64,000 bases of DNA from Sesamum alatum (GCA_034509735.1 JACGWO010000012.1:27371188-27435187); one strand, 5' to 3'; shown: positions 22,932 to 34,639, counted from the first letter of the stretch. Notes: generated by a model from the letters alone, not told the origin. Numbers and translations are program-made.

Positions 22932-24310
22932 AATTCTCCGATTTTGTTCAATTGTATAATAATTTAATTCTTCGTTTGATCAACATCTATTTATTTTTGT
23001 TGGTACTATGTATATAAATTAATTGGTTCAGATTTGAACTAATAGTAGTTATGGGTTAATATATAGTATAAAGTATTTATTTTGAATAAAAATATATTTT
23101 TCGACGAAAAATTTTTATTCCCACAAAAATAAGGAATATAAATTGATCCATTTCTAATTACTAATGTGTCCCTGTTAATTTGCAGGCCATTAACATGTCA
23201 TCTCTTTTCGACCATCAAGTAGGAGTCAATTAAATTCAAAGTAATCATACAACAAATGTGCATTACAATTGTAATGTAAATACCATTAGTGTATACTTTA
23301 AAAACAATAAAATACTATGTAATAAACATTATATTAGTTAATTATGGTAAAACTATGTTAGTTTGTTTCAGTTATGGTGGCCAATTGTGCGACAAGGAAT
23401 GTGGTCGGGATTTTTGGAAGGATTGAAGTGAGATGTAAATCAGAGTCGACGACTAAGTGATTTGGCCTCAACCTTTTCCAAATTAATAACAACTTTGAGG
23501 GAACACTGAGAAGAACACACTAGCTAGTAAGTAAAAAACTCTCAAAGACATTCTTTTATATCACAAAGCATCAGAACCAAAACAACACAGGCAAATACAA
23601 CAGCAGAAGTCGTTTCTCAATTGCCTTGCCGACTGCGAAAAGCTTAAGGATTATACGCAGCAATAGAAAGTACAAGACCGTGACTTTTGGAAATATTGAA
23701 GACCTGTCGAGGTTTTAAGGAATTAGTACTAGCAACTAGTGGTGGTAAACTGTTCCATTTTAAAGAGTTACAAGGACGTAAATTACTTTTTTTTTTTTTT
23801 TTTCATAGGCGATAATTTGCTCATTTGTAATATCACAGGGAGGTAAAAATTGCATTAAACCCCTTTATATTATTAATTAACTTTCAAACAATTGAAATTA
23901 ATAACTCAAATTTTTTTAATTGTACTATTATTTTATTAAACTCATAGGAACAATGTGTAATGCAAGCACTTATTACAAGTATTTTGAAAAATAAAAAATT
24001 ATAAGATACATATATACATATATATATAAATATAATTTTTTGTCTAATCAAAATTTAGAAGGTACTCTGATGCTTTTTATAATAGAATAGATGAATAAAA
24101 AGAAACTTACAATCAAATTCAACAAGAAGTGCTACGATACTCGTTTTTATTCCCTACTCTGTTAAATTATTTGTTCAGGACACTCCAATGTTCCCTCTAG
24201 TGAATTAAAAAAAGACATCATCGTTTCCGTCCAAAGTAAAGGAATGATTGTGTGTATGTGTGTTTATATGGAAATGATCAATATGAAATTCTTGATTGTT
24301 TCTTTATTTA
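22932..24310. other. Spacer E-F with a TE remnant
   Basis: Mostly AT-rich. The part 23757-23870 (GGACGTAAATTAC, long T-run, GATAATTTGCTCATTTGTAATATCACAGGGAGG) is related to the fold-back element at 61648-61872. No gene was recognised. Confidence 0.5.
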
Positions 24311-24547
24311 CTAGCCGTTGTTGGCACGTCGTCTCTACGTGCATATAAAAAAATAATATTACACGTTTTTTAAAAATTATTGTAAATATAAAAAAAATAT
24401 ATATACATCAATACATTATATTTAAAAAAAGAAAGGAAAAAAAAAAATTACTTTAAGGTTATTATCGGTATAACTAAAATTTGGTATCACAGTGTCATTA
24501 ACCGATATTTGTGAGTGGAAAATGATTTTTCTTTATATATAGTATAG
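24311..24547 (-). mobile_element. Short non-autonomous Helitron
   Basis: Read on the minus strand it starts TCTATACTATATATAAAG (24547 downwards) and ends CTAG at 24314-24311. A hairpin, GCACGT then a 7-base loop then ACGTGC, sits 13-14 bases before the CTAG end. The base before the TC start is A and the base after CTAG is T, so it sits between host A and T without target duplication. All four marks fit a Helitron (5' TC, 3' CTRR, subterminal hairpin, A/T insertion). It is 237 bp long, too short for RepHel, so it is non-autonomous. Confidence 0.75.
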
Positions 24548-24721
24548 ATTATTACTAATGTTAATATTGAGATTCTTGATGATTTAAAAAGTCCCTGAAT
24601 GCAGTTTAGTAATAAAGTTACAGCCTAATTACATATATACTACACTCATCAGCTTACGTCTTCCCTTGAATAATCCTTCCTTGTTCAAGTTTTGTACTGC
24701 AATATCTGTGCGTTCTCTTCC

Positions 24722-27283
24722 ATGGAGGTACTAGCTGCAGTTGTTGGTTTACTACTCGCTGAACCGTGTCGCGCAATTTTACCATTTCTGCGTGCCAAGA
24801 TCAGGAACCCCCTTCGCTTCAGCGCCAACTTAAGAGCTCTAGACAAAGAAATGGAGGATCTGATCGGGCGTAGAGATCAATTGAGGGAACATCTTGCTTT
24901 GGCTGCCACAGCGGGACTACAAGCACCACCCGGAATCAGGGACTGGTTGGGACAAGTCAACAGATTGGAAGACCAGGTGCGTTCTTTTAAACATGATTTG
25001 GCTTTAAGAGCAGGAAATCCTGCTTGTTCCTCTTGTCTCTGTTGCAGCAACTTGTCTGATCAGGTTGCCCATCGGCTCGTGGAGGCCAGAAAAAACTGTT
25101 TTTGGGATCAATTGATTTGGATCTTGTTGGAATTCCAGCGCCAGAAGTCCACAAAGGTGGCAAACTAATCTTGACAATTAGATTCTCTAATGTTTGTTTG
25201 CAGATGACTGATGTCACACTCAAAAAATTTTGAGGTGTTAAATTGAAGAAGAAGCATGGAGATTGTTTTGCAAAAGTGCAGGGGAGGTAGCCACTTTGGA
25301 AGAAGTGGAACCGCTCGCAAGGGCTATCACAAATGAATGCGATGGACTGCCCTTTGGGCAATCGATGTTGTTGGGGCGTCCTTAAGGGGAAGATAATGAT
25401 TGAAAAAACTCTGGAATGATTGCTTTGAATGCGTTACGAAGGTCAGAGCCTCTAATCAGAGGTAGGATTGAGGATAGAGATTTATATAATCCTATCAGGT
25501 GGAGTTATGACGCATTGCCCAATGATGCATTAAATCTTGTTTTCTGTTTTGGTTGTTTGTTCCCCGAAGACTTCCAGATTAATGTAAACACGCTTGTTAG
25601 ATATTGGTTAGCTGAGGGTTTGCTTGTGGAACACCATGATATTGAGGAAGTGATGAACCGAGGAGTGGCTATAATTGAAACCCTCAAAGAATGTAGCTTA
25701 TTGGAACATGTCAATCGGTCAACCGTTGAAGATACATGATGTAATTCGCAATGTTTCTGTATGATTTTTCATCTTCACTGGAAAAAAAGAGATTGCAAAA
25801 TCCCTTGTTAGGTCAGGACTTTGGCCTACACAAGATGAGAAAGGATGAACCTTTGACCAAGTCTTACAAAAGAGTTTCATTTATGGATAATCAAATGAGG
25901 GAGTTGCTTGATGCTTTGGGAAAATGTCCAACAATATCAACTTTGCTCCTACAAAGGAATAAGATGTTGGAGGAGATTCCAGAACAATTTCTGCTAGCGT
26001 TCATGTCGTTGAGAATCTTGGATTTAAGTGAGTGCACGAGTATCAAGTCTTTGTGAGCTTGTTTAGATCGACTTGTTGAGCTTCGGGCTCTGTTTTTAGA
26101 TAAATGCAGTAATCTTGAAACATTGCCTCCAGTTGGAGGGCTTGCGAAACTCCAAGTGCTTGTTTGCAGCGAGACAAAGATTACCTCATTGCCCCAAGGT
26201 ATGGAAAAGTTGACCAGCCTGAAATTATTAGATTTATCACATAACAGACTCACAGTCATTCTTGTCGGAACTATGTCTTGTTTGTCTAATTTGGAATACC
26301 TAGACATGAGAGGGAACTCCAAATTGAAGTTTATCGGAGAGAGAGGAGACGTATCAACTCAATTTGAAGAAATATTGTCCCAATGAGCGATTGATTGATT
26401 TGTTTCATTGATGTGGACAACTCAGCTGCACTCTAGAAGAGAACCAATACTCTTCTCAATAGGATTAAGAAGCTTAAGAATTTGGAACTTTTTATTTCTC
26501 CCAGAGGTCGAGCAGCCCGATTTCCTGCTAGTTGTGATCTCATCAAGAAGGTGAGTTTGGAGGAAATCCATCTATGGGGAGAACGGATGGAGTGGTTGTT
26601 TGCGAGCACACATTCCATTACATTCACTCATTGCAAGGGCTTGAATACCATGTTTGAGAAATTAGTAGCAAACAGCGATGAAGTTGGTTGTTTTGATACT
26701 TTATGGAGGCTTAATATCGCAAGTTGTACAGACTGGGTTGGAGTCGGGAGTAATGCAAAGTTTGACGTGCTACCAAATTTAAAGGATATATACATTTCTA
26801 ATTTCAGCAATATGTCTTGCAGTTTTTTTTATTTGCATTGCCGCTCGGACTTGCGAACAAAAAGCTTTCCAGGTTGAGATGAACTAGATTCATCAGTTGT
26901 TCACAGCTGAATATATTTTATCTCCCTGGGCAATACAATACTCACACTGGAAAAAAACTTGACTCTCTCTTTTTTTGAACTACTGTGAGCAAATGGAGAA
27001 CTCTTCAAGTTGGATCAAAATTCCGGGCTGGATTGTGTCTTCTCGAACCTGAAACGAATTACATTGTCCGAGACTGAGGTTTCTGAGTGAGCAGAGGATA
27101 GCGTTCCCACAGTTAGAAGAGGTGGTGGTGGAGAAGTGCCCTCTTCTGAAGAAGTTGCCCCTTACAGTCCACAATGTTGGCACCATCAAGAAAATTGAAG
27201 GAGAACGAAAGTGGTGGGATGAGTTGGAGTGGGACAATGAGGATATCAAGAAACTTTACAGTCCTGTTTTACGCCTCCATTGA
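24722..27283 (+). pseudogene. CC-NBS-LRR gene (copy F), P-loop deleted and frames broken
   Basis: The CC reads intact from ATG 24722 (MEVLAAVVGLLLAEPCRAI...). At about 25098 it jumps from the EARK block straight to WDQLIWILLEF, which is the FWDSIDLDLVG part of NB-ARC in a shifted frame. About 440 bp with the P-loop, RNBS-A and most of kinase-2 are missing. Later pieces show GLPLA-like, LRYWLAEGLL-like and LRR blocks in several frames, with extra bases in A- and T-runs near 25225, 25400, 25770 and 26823, and a TGA at 26054-26056 inside an LRR. It ends with TGA at 27281-27283. The tail matches the fragment at 1-261. Confidence 0.9.
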
Positions 27284-28528
27284 CTTATGAGGAAATTTTA
27301 GTGTAAATTGTGAAATTCTCCTAATTTTGCAATTGTACAGTTATTTTGTTTCTCGTCGTTTGATGAACATATCGTTATGGATACAAATTAGTGAGAATAA
27401 TAAGATTTGAGTGCATGTGCCGTCTGTTTTTTCGTCTTGTCCTGGAAGTTTATATATAACTCTAATTTGTCCCAGTTTTTTGCAGGCCATTGACATGTTG
27501 GTCCATGATCAATTTTAATAGTACAAGAGTAAGAAAATTATTTGCCTCTCTATACTTTGTTTCAGATTAACAATGAAGCATATGGATCTTTTCATTTGTC
27601 TACTCTACCATCAGAGTTGCCTATGCACTACGAATCTCAAGTCAAGTATATATATATATATATATATATATATCATAAAAATCATCAATTCACTAAATGA
27701 AGATTAGAAACTATTCCTTCATATATGTTTCCTGATTTAAATTTCTTCTGAGAGAGCAAAGACAGGCGAAGTGGCAGCAAGAGTGAGTCGCTAAACAAAA
27801 ATCGGCAGAATCAGCTCACGGCCGGCTGTGATCACAAACGCAAGAAACAAGATAACAAGCACAAGTGTAGGAATGTGACTTTTCTTACAGCAACCATATA
27901 CACTAGTACTGCTAACTTTTGGTTCCAGACAAGTGAACACGGCAGTCCATATAAATGTTGCATAACACGTCGAGATTCCTGATGACTCTAACTCCATCCA
28001 GCTGATTGATTCCAAGGTACTAGAATTAGTAAACATGTCAAAGGGGTTTGACAAACTGAAGCTGTAAAAATTTATAATCCCGCAGGAGGTGCACAAGTGG
28101 TGGAAGGCTTCTCTGGGTGATGGTGCTGTGACTAGCCATGCATCAGAGAAAGAAACAATTACAAGTAATTGGAGAGTTTCTCTGTGGGGTACTTGTCGAT
28201 ATGAATAAACATACCACTAAATCACAAAAGGAAGTTTCTCTACAATTATTCAATCAACAGAAATAATTTGTGATTCAATTATAATTGAGAAATTATAAAT
28301 TTAATAATCCCGCAGTGTTGTTCAATAATTTGTGGAATCTATTTTAAAGCTGTTTGATAAAATATGCTCAGGAAGAGAATGAAAGAAAAAATCAAGCATG
28401 TTCTAAAAACTCACAAATGGGATTGGGGGCATGAATTGGTTATAGGGAAGCGATAATCTCAAATTTGATTAGAGTGTTGGAAACATGAACTGAAATTGGC
28501 AAAAATGACCAAATCATAAACATACTTT
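27284..28528. other. Spacer between NLR array and ALG12 tail copy
   Basis: A (TA)n run lies at about 27646-27673. The part 27560-27740 resembles intron 5 of ALG12 at 52200-52430 (shared AAGCATATGGATC, GTCTAC, AAATCATCAATTCA, AGATTAGAAACTATTCCT). A minus-strand open frame at 27791-28096 ends in a hydrophobic stretch but matches no family known to me. Nothing else was recognised. Confidence 0.5.
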
Positions 28529-29886
28529 GGTCACAAATTTCATTCACTGATCTCATCTGAACTCCAGTATTAAGCAATCATGCATTTACTTTCTACACTA
28601 GAGAAAGTTGAAAGACTCAAATCTCTGGAAACATTAGTTATGTGAAAATCTAAAAGTTATCAACTCAGATTAGGTAAGCATCACTTATGCCTCCATAATT
28701 CAGGAGCTAGTAATTCTTAGCAACAGCAGGGCCAAAAATATTGAGGACCTGTTGAGTCCGGAAGCAACAGTCTTCCTTTTAGAGCAACTAGAATTTTGGT
28801 AGAGCTTTTACCTCTTCAATCAGTAAAATTAGCATCCGGGTCAGGTTCGGTGGACAACTTCCTCGTTTTTTGCATTTTAATGGACGTAAACCTTGGCTTT
28901 CTTGACCTGTAGTATATAGAGAAGAAAATGGTTATGCTATGATAGTAACACCAGAAGGATGGTGGAAGCTTCTCCACTTACCAGTGATATGGGGGGAAAT
29001 CCAACATGAAGATGCACGCACCCCAGAAAAACCCTTTATGCTAAATAGACACTTGTAACCATGGATAACAGCATGTTCACTGCAATACAAACAAACCCAA
29101 AAGGAGATGTATCTCTGTTGTTATTTTATGACAGGAAAATGAATAATTGATTCAAGAAGGAAAAAATAAAGATCCATGTATCATGTATTTGTCACATAAT
29201 AATAGGAGAACCTTTAAGGAAAGAATCCGAGTTGTCTAAATATTGCATCACCATGTTCAGTTGTAAGCTTAGACTCAAAAGATACCAGCATCACTTACAT
29301 GACCTTGGATTTGGACATTCACTTTTGTATATGACAATGTACAAGAGAGACTGTGAGACTATAGAACTCTTCTTCCAAAAAGCAACCACCCTCGTTCAAC
29401 ATACTTCTAAACCTCATTACTAAGTATATAACATGGTACGAAAGTGGAAACTCACCTCAAGAAGAGGTATGTAAGATTTCTGCCCTGGAATTCTTGCAGA
29501 GGAATCCCTTCTTCTTTTGAGTACCTGAACCGCAGAATAGTTAAATCATGAAAAGAGAGAAGTTTGGACCAAGGTATTAGGAATTATTCCTTGTATGATC
29601 CTTCTGACGCAGCAGCCTGAAACAAGTCTGTCTTTTCTTTGTACAGACCAAAGAGAGAGATCAAACGGACAGGAGGGAGAATAAGGGAGTTTTCTTGCAG
29701 AGAAAGAGTTGGATGGAAGATGAGTGACACAGAGACAGAAGAATCCAACAGATCTTTTCTCCAAAAATTCTGCTTCAAAAAGTTCTTTCGCCGCTAAGAC
29801 CTATCTAAGAGCAGAGGGCGCGAGATGATAAAATATACAGGCTACTGGAGTTCATTTAAAACTAAAGAGGATTCTAGACCACCAGT
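28529..29886 (-). pseudogene. Partial copy of ALG12 (last three exons and flanks)
   Basis: The stretch is nearly the same as 42763-44130, the 3' end of the ALG12 gene. The counterparts of its last exons are 29524-29456 (3 bases longer), 29079-28982 (4 bases longer, which breaks the frame) and 28906-28829 (two changed bases turn a GGA codon into TAA after GTT TAC GTC CAT). Splice borders CAG/GT are kept. The copy ends at 29886 just before a GGTCGC fold-back element. No upstream ALG12 exon is found near it, so it cannot make the enzyme. It is a dead segmental duplicate. Confidence 0.9.
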
Positions 29887-29889
29887 TAA

Positions 29890-30050
29890 TTTAAAATATA
29901 AATAAATATACCACTTATATTATTGTGATTGGTCGCTAGTTGAACTAGCGAACTAAGCGACCAGCCTTTTAAATTATTTCAACTAGCGAGCCTGGTGGCG
30001 ACCAAATGGTCCCTATCTACATTAGCGACCCTTGGTCGCTAATTGGGTTT
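29890..30050. repeat. GGTCGC/GCGACC fold-back element, partial copy
   Basis: GGTCGCTAGTTGAACTAGCG at 29931 forms a local hairpin. Further GCGACC, GGCGACC and TTGGTCGCTAATTGGG blocks follow to about 30047. It joins the ALG12 tail copy on the left and the NB-ARC fragment (across 130 bases of AT-rich DNA) on the right. Confidence 0.6.
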
Positions 30051-30183
30051 TTTGTTTTTTATTTTTTTTTAAATTTTGTTTATTTCATTTAATTATTTTA
30101 TTAATTTACTAATTATAATTATAATTAGTAAATTAAAAAAATAATCAAATGAAAATATACAATTAAAATAAATTAATTTTGTT

Positions 30184-30414
30184 TGCAGACTGATCTTGAC
30201 AACCAGATTCTCTGATGTTTGTTTGCAGATGACTGAGGTCACATTCAAAATTAAGGTGTTAAATGAAGAGGAAACATGGAGATTGTTCCGCAAAAGTGCA
30301 GGGAAAGTAGCCACTTTGGAAGAAGTGGAGCCATTCGCAAGAGCTATCACGAATGAATGCGCTGGACTACCCTTGGCAATTGATGTTGTCGGGGCGTCCT
30401 TAAGGCGAAACAAA
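30184..30414 (+). pseudogene. NB-ARC fragment (RNBS-B to GLPLA)
   Basis: About 75 codons match the CNL array: LTTRFSDVCLQMTEV, LNEEETWRLF, GLPLAIDVVGASL. The match starts abruptly at 30190 after GTTTGCAG and stops at about 30410, running into AT-rich sequence. There is no P-loop, CC or LRR. It is closest in wording to copies F and B (EEVEPFARAIT). It is an isolated fragment cut out of a CNL gene. Confidence 0.9.
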
Positions 30415-31724
30415 ATTATTCATTTTTTCGTTTTAATATTTTTTAATTTTAATATCTGTTAATAATTTTATTATTAATTTTTTTTCTCTCAACCCACTAC
30501 TCTAGGTTTCTTTTTCCATAAACTTTAATTTTCAGTAAATCTACAATTATAATTTATTTTCCTCTCCCAACTGACTTCACATTTCTTTCTTCTTTACATA
30601 CTTCTTTAATTTCTTCTCCCCTCACACCATGTTTGTTTATTTCACCAAAAAAAAAGAAAAACTCTTCATATCACCCTACAACTTTTTTTTATATTTTTGC
30701 AGAGACCGCTGCGGGAATGACTAGTAATTATAAATATTAGTCGACGTAGCACGTCATTTCTGCGTGCATATAATAAATAATATTTTACATTTTAAAATAT
30801 ATTATAAATAAGAAAAATATATATAAATCGACACATCACATTTTAAAATTCTAAACAGAACATTACTGTAGAATTTATGCAGCAGAAAGACAGCATTTCA
30901 ACTGCAGAAATTCAGTTTTTGTAGCAGAAAAACAGAACACTTATGCTCCAGAACTTCTTTTTTTCTGCAGTATAAAAATAAAACATTTCTGCTACAGAAA
31001 TTCAATTTTTTCATTTTGCATTTTAATAGGAAACATCTCATTCCTGGCTCAGACAACAATCAACACAGTGACAATCATGTTTAACTTCCATATAGTTTGT
31101 TCCCTAAATTCAATTGATTTCCTGGTAAGGAAGCCCAAGATGAATAAATTGCTTGTGCTACAAGTTTGCCGTGTTTTAATCATTATCATAGAGTATCTTG
31201 AGGAGAACGTAGGTTTCCAGCCTCATTGGTCATGTTAGCATGGCTATCCTCAAATTTAGATGCATCGGACCTGATGACTTTTAAGAAGGCCAAACTATTT
31301 GATAGATAATACATCTTGATTAAGTCAAGAGTTTCTAATAAATTCCCTAAGGAAACAACAAAAAGCCAATATGCTATCTGCTTATACCCTCAAATGCACC
31401 TATAAGCCAAACAAAGGGCACAGAACGTTGTGGAACAACTCCTGCATCCTCAAACAATGAGGATAAAAAGTTAAAAAAGGACCACTTAGTCGTTATACTA
31501 AAACCGATGATAAGGGTATTTATGGAGTTACATTTTGATAATGAAGATTCCATATTATGAACAATTTTTCCATCTTACAGAAAGTTAAAATATTAAAAAC
31601 GGACTACTTAATAATGACAAAGTACAATATTATTCAAACATTGAAAGTTTCAATCAAAGAGGACGACATAGATATCTGGAAAGCCCTTTCATGATTTTGT
31701 TAATTTACAATAAAATGTAATAAT
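30415..31724. other. AT-rich spacer with a Helitron-like 3' end
   Basis: At 30737-30775 the minus strand reads a hairpin of GCACG and CGTGC, followed by TACGTCGACTAA and then T. This is the arrangement of a Helitron 3' end (CTRR) and resembles the element at 24311. Its 5' end was not found. A patch of short CTGCAGAAATTC-type repeats lies at 30880-31000. No gene was seen. Confidence 0.4.
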
Positions 31725-34220
31725 TATCAAATGAAATTGAATTGTAAATCGGTGGCAGGGTTCAAGTTATTGGTTGATGTCATTGATTATATTAATCTAT
31801 TTTGCTTGACAAAATGCATTTCTCACTTTGTATGTCCTTTTGGCATAGAGTATCTTTTTGAATGAAGCGTGATATTTTTGAATTACTCCAAGGTTGTAAT
31901 AGTTTGTACATCATGCACACCCCAATGACATGTAATTATTGGATGTTAAGAGCGAAATGCTAAATCTGTGACATTCAATAATACGTAATTGTTATTCTCC
32001 TATTTTTGGTGACCATGCTAGCTGAAAACTTGTATTGTCTCATGCATGTGTTTCTGGTAGCAAGAAATTTGTGATTCTCTCTTACGTGATTTACTTGTCT
32101 TGTATGAGTATAGGAGTTCTGAAATACTTTTCTTGGATTCTCTTTATCTTTGAATGGTAGCGTGTCTTCTCCGGCGTTATGAGAATCTTAAACAGATTCA
32201 TCAGCCCATCCCACTCTCCATTTCTCAGCGGCCCATTCACTGCCACAATCCAAAGCCGCTTCAAGAAACCCGCCAACACAGCCTAGACCCATCTCGAGAC
32301 CCGCACCCAAGACCCCAAACTCGACCTCCTCGCCACCGCCGCCTCGCCCTCTACAGCCTCGTTTCCGTCAAGAAATGAGGGCCCTTCATCTCCATACAGC
32401 TCCTCTCCCGGTGGGCCCCGCACGTCGACGTCAATACCCTCTCTGCCCGCGAGTTTCTTCGTAAGTATCCACATGTTTTTCAGGTATTTAGAAGAAATTT
32501 GTGCTATAAATTTACGTCGAAATTTGTGGAATTGCTTAACCTTGAAAGGCAAATTGTATTTAATAAAGACGATTTTGTCAATGTCTGTGAATGGAAAAAT
32601 TCATTTACAAACAATTAGATTGACGAGAAGGAAACTGGGATCGCCTGAGAATTTCAGGGAATCCATAATTAGAAAGCATAGTGAGCTATTCAGAATGATA
32701 AACTTGAAGATAACGGAGTTGGTTGATTGGAATGAGAATGAAAAGACTTTGAGTTGTTCAGCAGAGGTTGAAAAATGGAGGAAAAAAAAGTACAGAGAGA
32801 AATGATTGAGTGAATTCATGATGAAATATGCATTTTCGATCAATTTTCCGACTGGTATCAAGATCGTTCCAGGGTTCAGGGACAGATTGAGGAACTGGCA
32901 GCGGCTTTCGTATGTGAAGCCGTATGAATGGGTGGAAAAAGTTCGAGTTCGTACTTGTAGAGGGGTTGAGAAGTGGGCGATGGGAATCATTCACGAACTT
33001 TAGTGCTTGACGGTGGAGGTTAGCGCATTTCAGAAGGATCTTGGAATAGAGGTTAATTTGCGCAAGCTTGTTTTGAAGTATCCCTGGATTTTCTATATAT
33101 CCACGAGAGGGAACACTGTAATAGTTTTCCTAAAGGAAGCGTATAGTGGAGGCTTTTTTGGTTGAACCAAACACGGTTTGTGATGTTCGGAGGAAGATGT
33201 TGGAGCTTTTATTGTTGGGTTATCGTAATACAAGAAAGTTGAAGGAACAAGAGAAAGATGGGGAAGATAGGAAATATGCAGCAAACGATGATAATGGAGG
33301 AGGTAGAAAAGATAGTGACTTTGTTATTCCAATTTTAGAGAGCTATTCTGGCGACAATCATAGTTGTGATTTCAAAGGCAATGTTGATTTATATAAGAGA
33401 GCAGGCAATTAAAAGACTTTAGGAATGTTGGATTTGCGATGTAGCATTCAGTTATCAGTAACTTTGCATGTGAGCTTGGCAGATGAACTTTATAAAGTTT
33501 TGAACAGTACTTCCCAATAGGCTATTCTGTTGGTATGCTATTATCACTTCTCACAATATGTTATAAGATTCAGGTTCATGACTTATTGCTTTGTTTATCT
33601 GCATTTGTGCTTCAGTTTCGACCAGACTACTGACATGTAATACCAATCAACGTCCATTATATCAGTTGGTCATTGGCATCAGTGGTTGTTTATGTGACAG
33701 GTGATTCTTTTTGGTGCCTTCATTGGCTGGTGGAAACCGGTGGAGCTTGTATTCTATGCTATTGCAATGGTTGGGGAACTAAGCGAACAATGGCCATGCA
33801 AGAAAGGAGGACGGATTATGGAAAATAGGGGTAGCATGCAAAATGGCACTTAGATACATCTAATTCTGGAGAGTTATTCAGGCTATAATCTAGATTTGAA
33901 GTCAAACTGTCATGAACTATCGATCTTGGTCTCTTTGTATTTTGAACTGGACAGTTGAATGTGTCCAAAGCTGGCATTGAGCTTGAATCTTGTTAGTCTC
34001 CCTGCTCATAAATAAAGACAACTCACAACAAAACAACAAAATCCTACTTTAGAGCTTTAGTCATAAAACTATAACAATATTTTCCAATATAGAATGGTGC
34101 AATGCTGCCAAAAAAGTCACCAAAATGCCCGAAAGGTAGAACTTAAATCATAGAATTTCATTGTTGCAAAGCCAAATACTACCTATCTTGGCTCTCAGGA
34201 CACACTATTTGGCTTTGCAA
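31725..34220. repeat. Left arm of a giant inverted repeat
   Basis: The arm is the inverted counterpart of 34640-37225. Outer edge: AATTGAATTGTAAATCGGTGG near 31728, complement near 37200-37220. Inner edge: CAAATACTACCTATCTTGG on both arms (34173 and 34649). Between the edges, gene body, 3' flank and part of the 5' leader of a PORR gene match base by base with scattered indels. The spacer is about 420 bp of AT-rich sequence (34221-34639). Confidence 0.85.
32179..33412 (+). pseudogene. PORR-domain protein gene, dead copy
   Basis: This copy lies in the left arm. From ATG 32179 it follows the minus-strand gene at 35452-36772 (MRIL, then a frame that shifts early), but it carries a CGA-to-TGA change in the block that reads VSVKK-stop-GPF at about 32373-32380, a loss in the THPD block after YPHVFQVF, a deletion before SVNGKIHL, a TGA after KYREK at 32803-32805, a TAG at 33001-33003 after IIHEL, and a further frame break near 33150. 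Recognisable blocks remain: GFRDRLRNWQRLSYVKPYE, FYISTRGNT, RRKMLELLLLGYRNTRK. It cannot make a full protein. It has no copy of the leader exon at 37869. Confidence 0.85.
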
Positions 34221-34221
34221 C
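34163..34221. repeat. Perfect 16-bp hairpin at the inner edge of the palindrome
   Basis: GTTGCAAAGCCAAATA (34163-34178) and its exact complement (34206-34221) are separated by 27 bases. It marks the point where the left arm of the large inverted repeat ends. The spacer 34222-34639 is AT-rich and without features. Confidence 0.75.
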
Positions 34222-34639
34222 ATGACTAAATGTGTAATGGTGTAAGTTATATGATCAAATTGCGAACAACCTAAATTATAGAACTAAAAATGTAATTTTT
34301 CCTAACTAATTTATTTCAATTTTTGTTGGATTAAAGTAATAAGTACCATAACAATTAAGTAATAGTATTACTGAAAAATTAAAGACTTGTTGGAATTTAG
34401 ATTTCATTTGATGGTTCATTTTGCTTTATAAATTTTTATGCTTATATTTTTTTGGACATAATTTTCTTTTTTTAAAAAGAAGAGTTTGATCAATTCGGTA
34501 AAAATCTAATTGAATTGAATTTTATTAGGTTTTTACTTATTCGAACTGAAAAGTTCAATTTTATATTCGGTATGACATTTAGGTCGTATCAACATTTCGA
34601 TTAACCAATTTTTTTGTTCCATTCAATTTAATGGAACAA

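Noticed and set aside
27791..28096. Minus-strand open frame of 101 codons with a hydrophobic end
   Set aside because: Could be a tail-anchored protein fragment, but no family is recognisable and it lies in duplicated spacer DNA. Left as unassigned.
32806..33003. Plus-strand open frames in the left palindrome arm as separate genes
   Set aside because: Each is a slice of the dead PORR copy between its stop codons.
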